Of a stretch of 64,000 nt of DNA, positions 58,325-64,000 are shown piece by piece (position 1 is the first letter of the stretch; the number at the start of each line of letters is the position of its first letter). Origin of the DNA: Sinohyriopsis cumingii (lineage: Eukaryota; Mollusca; Bivalvia; Unionida; Unionidae); assembly GCA_028554795.2 (NCBI GenBank), contig CM068838.1, positions 92,400,974 to 92,464,973 of the forward strand. Direction: 5' to 3'. The notes beneath the pieces were generated by a model. It saw only the letters and a list, made by a program, of their open reading frames with translations, ran no database searches and was not told the origin of the DNA. Made by a program: the position numbers and the translations under genes.

Positions 58325-58912
58325 ACATTCTTAGTATACTGCACACCATACAGCAAAAAGTATAGTATACTGATTCATGTATACTGTACACCATACAGCA
58401 AAATGTATAGTATACTGATTCATGTATACTGTACACCATACAGCAAAATGTATAGTATACTGATTCATGTATACTGTACACTGGACTATATAAAGTATAG
58501 TATCGTGATTCATGTATACTGTACACCATACAGCAAAACATATAGTATACCGATTCATGTATACCTTACACCATACAACAAAACATATAGTATAATGATT
58601 CATGTATACTGTACACCATACAACAAAAAGAATAGTATACTGATTCATGTATACTGTACACCATACAACAAAAAGTATAATATGCTCATTCATGTATACT
58701 GTACACCTACAAGAAAAAGTATAGTATGCTCATTCATGTATACTGTACACCATACTGATTCATGTATGCTGTACACCTACAACAAAACATATAGTATACT
58801 GACTCATGTATACTGTACACCATACAGCAAAATGTATAGTATACTGATTTATGTATACTGTATACTGATCTATATAAAGTATAGTATATTGATTCATGTA
58901 TAATGCATTCCA
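58325..58912. repeat. 45-bp minisatellite, about 13 copies
   Basis: TGATTCATGTATACTGTACA, CCATACAGCAAAATGTATAG and TATAC. Open frames occur on both strands as artefacts. Towards the right, units are shortened or altered (ATATAAAGTATAG forms). Confidence 0.93.
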
Positions 58913-61195
58913 CACTGCAAACAACACATACCAAACTACATATCTGATTGGAGATTGGGGTCCATGCTGGCTAAAAAAATTGAACAGCATTAAGACCCCA
59001 ATCTGATGATTTATTTATTATCTACTGTATGATGTGCAGTTATGCAGTTGATGTTAACTTCTCCAAAACTGTACTAAAAGCTTAAATGTGTGACAACTGC
59101 AAATCAGATTTTCAAGTCCTACATTTACTTCATTAAATTTCACCTATACTTGGAAAACTTGCCATTTTTTTCAAATGGAGGAGTATGGTAAATATTTCCC
59201 TGTAATTTTCAATTCTATACATGAAGATGAATCTGGTTCAATACTGTTCACGACTGGACGTATGTACAAACAAAACAGAACACGATCCATCGTAATATTG
59301 ATCTGCTGTAATACTGTTCTGTGGTTCTTTCATACATTGTGAAGTTATTTAAGCCTTGATTTTGTAGTGAAGAATACTCCGGAAAGTACATTAATGAGAT
59401 TTAATGACTTCAGATGAAAGCACTAATACATTATATTACCAACAATCAATAATCCAATTTAGAAGGGTTGAATTCATTCATTCATTTCCAAGACATCTCA
59501 CAGTGTGAAGAAAGTCAGATGAAATTTGGTCAATCTCTCAGTCTCACTCATTGAATTCAATTTCTTACAGATTGATAACAGATTTCTTATGCCTAGATGT
59601 TTCCAGGTGATATCTGATGCAAATGAGCAAGCCGTGTTTTTGGGAAAACCTGTAAATGGAATGTAACAAGAATCACTTCAGTCATGATTGTGTAAATATA
59701 CCACATCATCTGCAACACACCAACATACGGTGAAAGTAAACTTAAAGGAAGCATTGTTTGCATTTCAAATCCGTTCACATGGGTGGCCTGGGAAAAATTC
59801 ATATCAGAAAGAATTTTTAAAAGTCCTCAAAGAATATTTTATCCAGTTAATTCTGAATGTATCACATGCGTACATAAAACTTTAAAAGGATAATAAATGC
59901 TCACTGTGGCTGATTGTACATTAATAAATAACAAGTTACCATCAAAGAAATTATGAACAACCAGTGATCATAATTCTGCCAGGATGTCTGACAGAAAATA
60001 AATAGCCCAATGTAAAGATAACATTACTGTCAATACTGATAAAGTGTACTGGGTACTGCTAAAATAAATGGAGGTGCACCGGAACAATCACCACATAATG
60101 TGGGGCCCAGTGCAAGCCATATCATCTAGGGTCTAAGTACAAAACCTGTATTTTATACATATTCTTGTGTTTACCAGATGCACCAACATCAGCAGGTCTT
60201 GATCCAGAATAAACACCAACTCAGCCTGATAAAGCTGCCCGAGTGACAGATTAAAAAAACACATTTAGCGCCCCCAGCTAACAATTAAGCATTTAACACC
60301 ATATGCAAATTTGTTGATAAAAATTAAACTTGAAGGAATTTCCTGAAGAAACAAATTTCCATTTCAGTAAATTTCTGTAAACTGGTACGGCAATCATGTT
60401 TATTCAGCGTCAACACCATGCTGACAAATGAGTTCAGGAATTACTACTGCCTTACCCAATGAGTCAAGAACAATGGAAACTTTGTGTACAAACATTTCCT
60501 AAATGTAGCCAACCACATATACTGATATTATCTGTTTATAATCAATCACGATGCTGCATTGCAACATGTTTTTTATGTGTTTTTTTTCTTTGTCTAGATG
60601 TCAAAAGTAGAAGTTTTTGTTTGTTTTGTTCAAACCAGTAATTTACCTGCAAACCCCATATTCAATTTTCTTATAAAATTCAACTGCATAGTTTACAACC
60701 TATCAAATTTAAAAGTGCTACTGTCACAAAATTTAGTGCAGGTATTACCTGCCCCTAATTACCTGCCTCTGATATGAATGTGGAAGGAATCTCTCAGTCT
60801 AGAACAAAGAAATGAATAATATAAAGATTACAGTGTAGGCAATTCGTAATATTTAGCAGTGGCCCTCGTGTGACACTACAAGTCAGTGCCTCATGTCTAT
60901 AAATAGAATGTAGCTCCAATGTTGGACAAACAGATAATAATATCGCGGGCCAGTATCAATATTTAAATTATAAAATACTGTACTTAGAGAAAATGAATAA
61001 AGCAAATTAATTTTTAATCATTATAATGAAGCAGTAATGAATATGACATTTTTATAAAAACTTTTCCTTGCTGCCTAATGACCTATACATACGGATGTTC
61101 AGCTAATGCACACAGTCTATTTTAAGATCCATTTAGTATTGCTATCCATTTTTCTGATTTTATTGTTCTTCGAACGATTGTAAAAATATAACTTT
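58913..61195. other. Mostly unique non-coding sequence
   Basis: About 2.3 kb. A minus-strand GCAG|GTAAAT donor-like site sits at 60647/60646 with a short phase-1 frame before it, too weak to call. No repeats of note. Confidence 0.35.
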
Positions 61196-61203
61196 TTCAC
61201 TTT

Positions 61204-61340
61204 TAATAATAATAATAATAATGATAATTCTAATAATAATATAATATTAATAATGCTAATAACAACAATAATAATGATAATACTAGCAACAATACTAATA
61301 ATAATAATAATAAGATAATTATAATAATTACAAACAATAG
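61204..61340. repeat. (AAT)n-rich microsatellite, imperfect
   Basis: AATAAT runs broken by GATAAT and AACAAC. Confidence 0.9.
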
Positions 61341-61812
61341 TAATTTCTTTTCTACTAAGCTCAATTAATGTTAATGGAAAATACAACAGCATAGAAATGC
61401 TGGGTATGAAACATCCCTGTTACTAAATGATATATGCTCGCCACTAGACTCTCCCTACCAAAAGATATGTAAACTTACAGTCTTTCATAAGTGCAGGCCC
61501 TTGAGTCTTTGTATCATGTTTGTGTCATAACAGCAATTAAATGATGAAGTAGCTTAATAATGCTATAACATTGGGAAAACATTTTTTTCACTCTCAGTTA
61601 AAATCATGGTACTTTTCTGAGGGGTGTGGGCATGTAAGATCAAATTTGAAATGGTTAGTTTGTTTTACAGAGTCCATTCAAAATGGGCATAGTTTAAAAA
61701 TATTATTATTAAAATATACATTATTATTATTATCATTCACTTCCAATGATTTACAACTGAATCATACAAAGATCAAATAATAAAAACAACAACAACCACA
61801 ACTATATTTTTA

Positions 61813-61844
<32 letters not shown>

Positions 61845-62229
61845 TATCATCATATATCTTTGCTGAGTAAAACAATGCATAGAGGCAGGAACAGTTAGTC
61901 CAGTTTCCATAACAACACTGTTTCACAACAATTATTGAAATAGTCCTCTTGTACAACACACTCAAGTGAACACTTAGATAAAGATGAAAACAAAAATAAG
62001 GTTCACTGTATCATATGTTTGCCCAAAAGCAATATGGCTAATGGCACAATGCCTGCTGGGTAAATGACATCATACAGTATTTATAGCTGTCTAATCAACC
62101 CTATACATTATGAAATGTCTGAACAATGGATTTGTTCCATATGTATAATCAATTTGGTCATCGATAGAGTGAAAAAACAAATGATTAAAACTGTTGCGTA
62201 AATTACAAGAATAGTACAGTGATTCTAAT
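61341..62229. other. Unassigned sequence with (ATT)n tracts
   Basis: ATT runs at about 61695-61735 and 61812-61845. No gene. Confidence 0.4.
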
Positions 62230-62540
62230 TAGGGATGAACAGGTATGGAAATTTTGCCATGTACCCGACTGGGTTGGTTTTCACAAAGTCGGGCTTCTCC
62301 AATCCCATTTTGTCTGGTTTCCCCACACCCTCTTTTGTTGCCATTTTTGTCAAGCACAAAATGTTTCTTGGATTTAAAAAAAAAAATTATTACCAGCATC
62401 CAGAAAGATGTCAAGGAGCATGGAATTTGATATGGCAAGATCAAATTATAATCTTAAAAACCCAGCCAGGCCAGGTATTTGTGGGTAGTACAAAACCTGA
62501 CTGGGTCTGAGTGGCCAGGTTGGGTGCCTGTCCATTCCTA
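62230..62540. mobile_element. hAT-like MITE, 311 bp
   Basis: The left end TAGGGATGAACAGGTA and the inverted right end TAGGAATGGACAGGCA agree at 13 of 16 positions. Flanks ATTCTAAT (62222-62229) and ATTCCAAT (62541-62548) are an 8-bp duplication with one mismatch. Overlapping short open frames in both directions are not related to transposase. Confidence 0.75.
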
Positions 62541-63247
62541 ATTCCAATGCCATTGCACAATCTTGGGGCATACTTTCTCACCTTTATCCCATGCAAATCA
62601 CTTATAGAAACTAATTATCTTTGGTTGAAATTATAGGCAATTACACTCATATTAATTATCAGAATTTCTTTAAGATGACAAATCAAGCAACACCTACCCC
62701 TTTCTAAATGCCATGCCTTATCTCCTATTGATAATGCAATCTTTTGCCAATTTTACTCCTCATTATTTACTGCTCTATTTTTCTGTCACTAATCAATAAA
62801 ACACAGGGTAGGAATGACCATTTATCTGCTGTTTATTTAATTCTGATTGATGCTACAGTGTATTCATTTGTGTTTATTATCAACAGGGCTATGTTTGCTT
62901 GTTTTTGTAATTAAATATCAGGGCTTTATCAAGCTGGCAGGTGGTTTAGTGTCTAATGCATTGTTGACTGAGACCAACAAAGCAATATTCTAAAGTCAAA
63001 TTCACTTGACTGATTTTCAATGGATAAAAATCATTACACACTTGTATTTAACTAGTGATAGGGCATTGTTGGTTTGGTCATCTGATGAGCTTAGATTTAA
63101 TATTACCAAACAAAAACAAGGAAGTGATGAAAAAGTGTAATCACCTAAATATTTTTGGTATGAGATGGACTTGTATGTATTAATTTCAGTTAATGCAGAT
63201 TTAATTTGTTTATTACAGCACAATTTTTCAATCCAAATCCAAGTTCC
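62541..63247. other. Unassigned non-coding sequence
   Basis: Nothing supported. Confidence 0.35.
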
Positions 63248-63249
63248 TA

Positions 63250-63502
63250 GGGGCCCCAAGTGGCTAAGTGGTCTAAAGTGCACACTGTTACGGATCACTG
63301 CCATCTCACCTCTGTGTGGATTCAAGTCTCAGGCTCAGTCAATGTGGGTATGTGAGAAAGCTTGCCAGTAGCTTTTCATGGGTAGGTTCTTTCCAGGGTT
63401 TTCTCAGGTTCTTCCTCCACCATTTATAATGGCTGCCATGTATAGCTATCTTGTGCTGAAAAATGTTGTTAAACCCTATAACATCAACAGTAACAACAAC
63501 CA
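63250..63502 (+). mobile_element. SINE family A, diverged copy
   Basis: GGCTAAGTGGTCTAAAGTGC (box A), GGATTCAAGTCTCAG (box B), CAATGTGGGTATGTGAGAAA, CTTCCTCCACCATTTATAAT, and an AACAACAACC tail. I found no clear target duplication. Confidence 0.88.
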
Positions 63503-64000
63503 TGTTTCTAATTTGGAAAATTTTAAGGAGGCTGCACAAAGCACATGACTTTTAGATTTTATAATGGACTAAAAATACTCTGCAGGATGAACATTATTTG
63601 GCTAAGGAACGGTGTCATCCAAACAAGTCATATTAGTTTAAAAAAGAAACAAGAAACAACAGACAACACTCCCATGCTTTCTTCAAGCTGGCAGGCTCTT
63701 GGATAGTGAACATTATAAATTAAATGTAGTAATTAAACCTTGTTAAGCATCATTCATAATTCCAATGGACTTGTAGTAAAATTATAAAGATATTTCATTC
63801 CTCGGATGTTTCTTGTGATGAGGACTGTATTTGTGTGGAACAACTGTATGTATTCATGCAACAGGTTGTATACTGTTCCGCTAATTCTTCATTAAATGCA
63901 TGTATTTAAAAAAAAGCAACAGCTTTCTTAATTTTGTGTACTCATACACACAGAGACACCGATGATATTATAATTACTTTCTCTCTCTCTCTCTTTCATA
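63503..64000. other. Unassigned sequence to the window end
   Basis: It ends in a (CT)n run at about 63979-63995. No gene seen. Confidence 0.4.

Noticed and set aside
60640-60690. Exon preceding candidate exon A
   Set aside because: A GCAG|GTAAAT donor in matching phase exists, but the 37-bp candidate lacks a pyrimidine-rich acceptor and is AT-rich.

Overview
The window looks like nuclear genomic DNA from an animal, most likely a mollusc. It is AT-rich, gene-poor and packed with minisatellite arrays, tRNA-derived SINEs, decayed LINE tails and small non-autonomous DNA transposons. The molluscan reading is an inference from repeat families I remember from bivalve and gastropod genomes: the GACCTTGACCTTTGA-type repeat near 30.6 kb, the AACAAGAGCCC-type repeat at 24 kb, and SINEs whose tails contain AAAAATGGCGTTAAACCC. 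Nothing resembles bacterial operons, rRNA or CRISPR.

Coding content is small. The one strong gene piece is on the minus strand at 11120-12322. It is a 401-codon exon starting at an ATG and ending in a consensus GTGAGT donor. The protein is basic and Ser/Pro-rich, is not recognised as a named family, and carries motifs resembling protein phosphatase 1 docking sites. Two further minus-strand exon candidates (55731-55835 and 52192-52277) have good splice borders and compatible reading phase. A weaker third candidate lies at 48748-48852.

Layout: 1-1.1 kb is a LINE reverse-transcriptase tail. At 1.3-7 kb there are SINE copies, a piggyBac-like element, two minisatellites, and a long-TIR element nested inside a SINE. 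At 8.1-10.9 kb four tandem arrays lie beyond the 3' side of the gene exon. At 11-16.5 kb sit the exon and mostly unique DNA. At 16.6-23.3 kb there are SINEs, palindromic elements and arrays. At 24-25 kb there is a dispersed molluscan-type repeat. At 26.8-30.6 kb there is a 3.8-kb bipartite minisatellite. At 32.1-34.7 kb there are an (AT)n tract and a 1.5-kb array full of GTAAGT. At 35.3-46 kb there are more arrays and SINEs. From 46 to 59 kb arrays, LINE and SINE tails, candidate exons and a hAT-like MITE follow one another. From 59 to 64 kb the DNA is largely unique, with a second hAT-like MITE and a last SINE.

By eye, tandem arrays occupy roughly a quarter of the window. The most distinctive pattern is a palindromic element family (copies near 9.1, 17.7, 19.4, 22.4, 41.6 and 57.6 kb) whose right end repeatedly adjoins a minisatellite. 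This suggests the element seeds arrays, as proposed for pearl- or Helitron-like elements of bivalves. Most long open frames in the window are repeat artefacts and are not called as genes.
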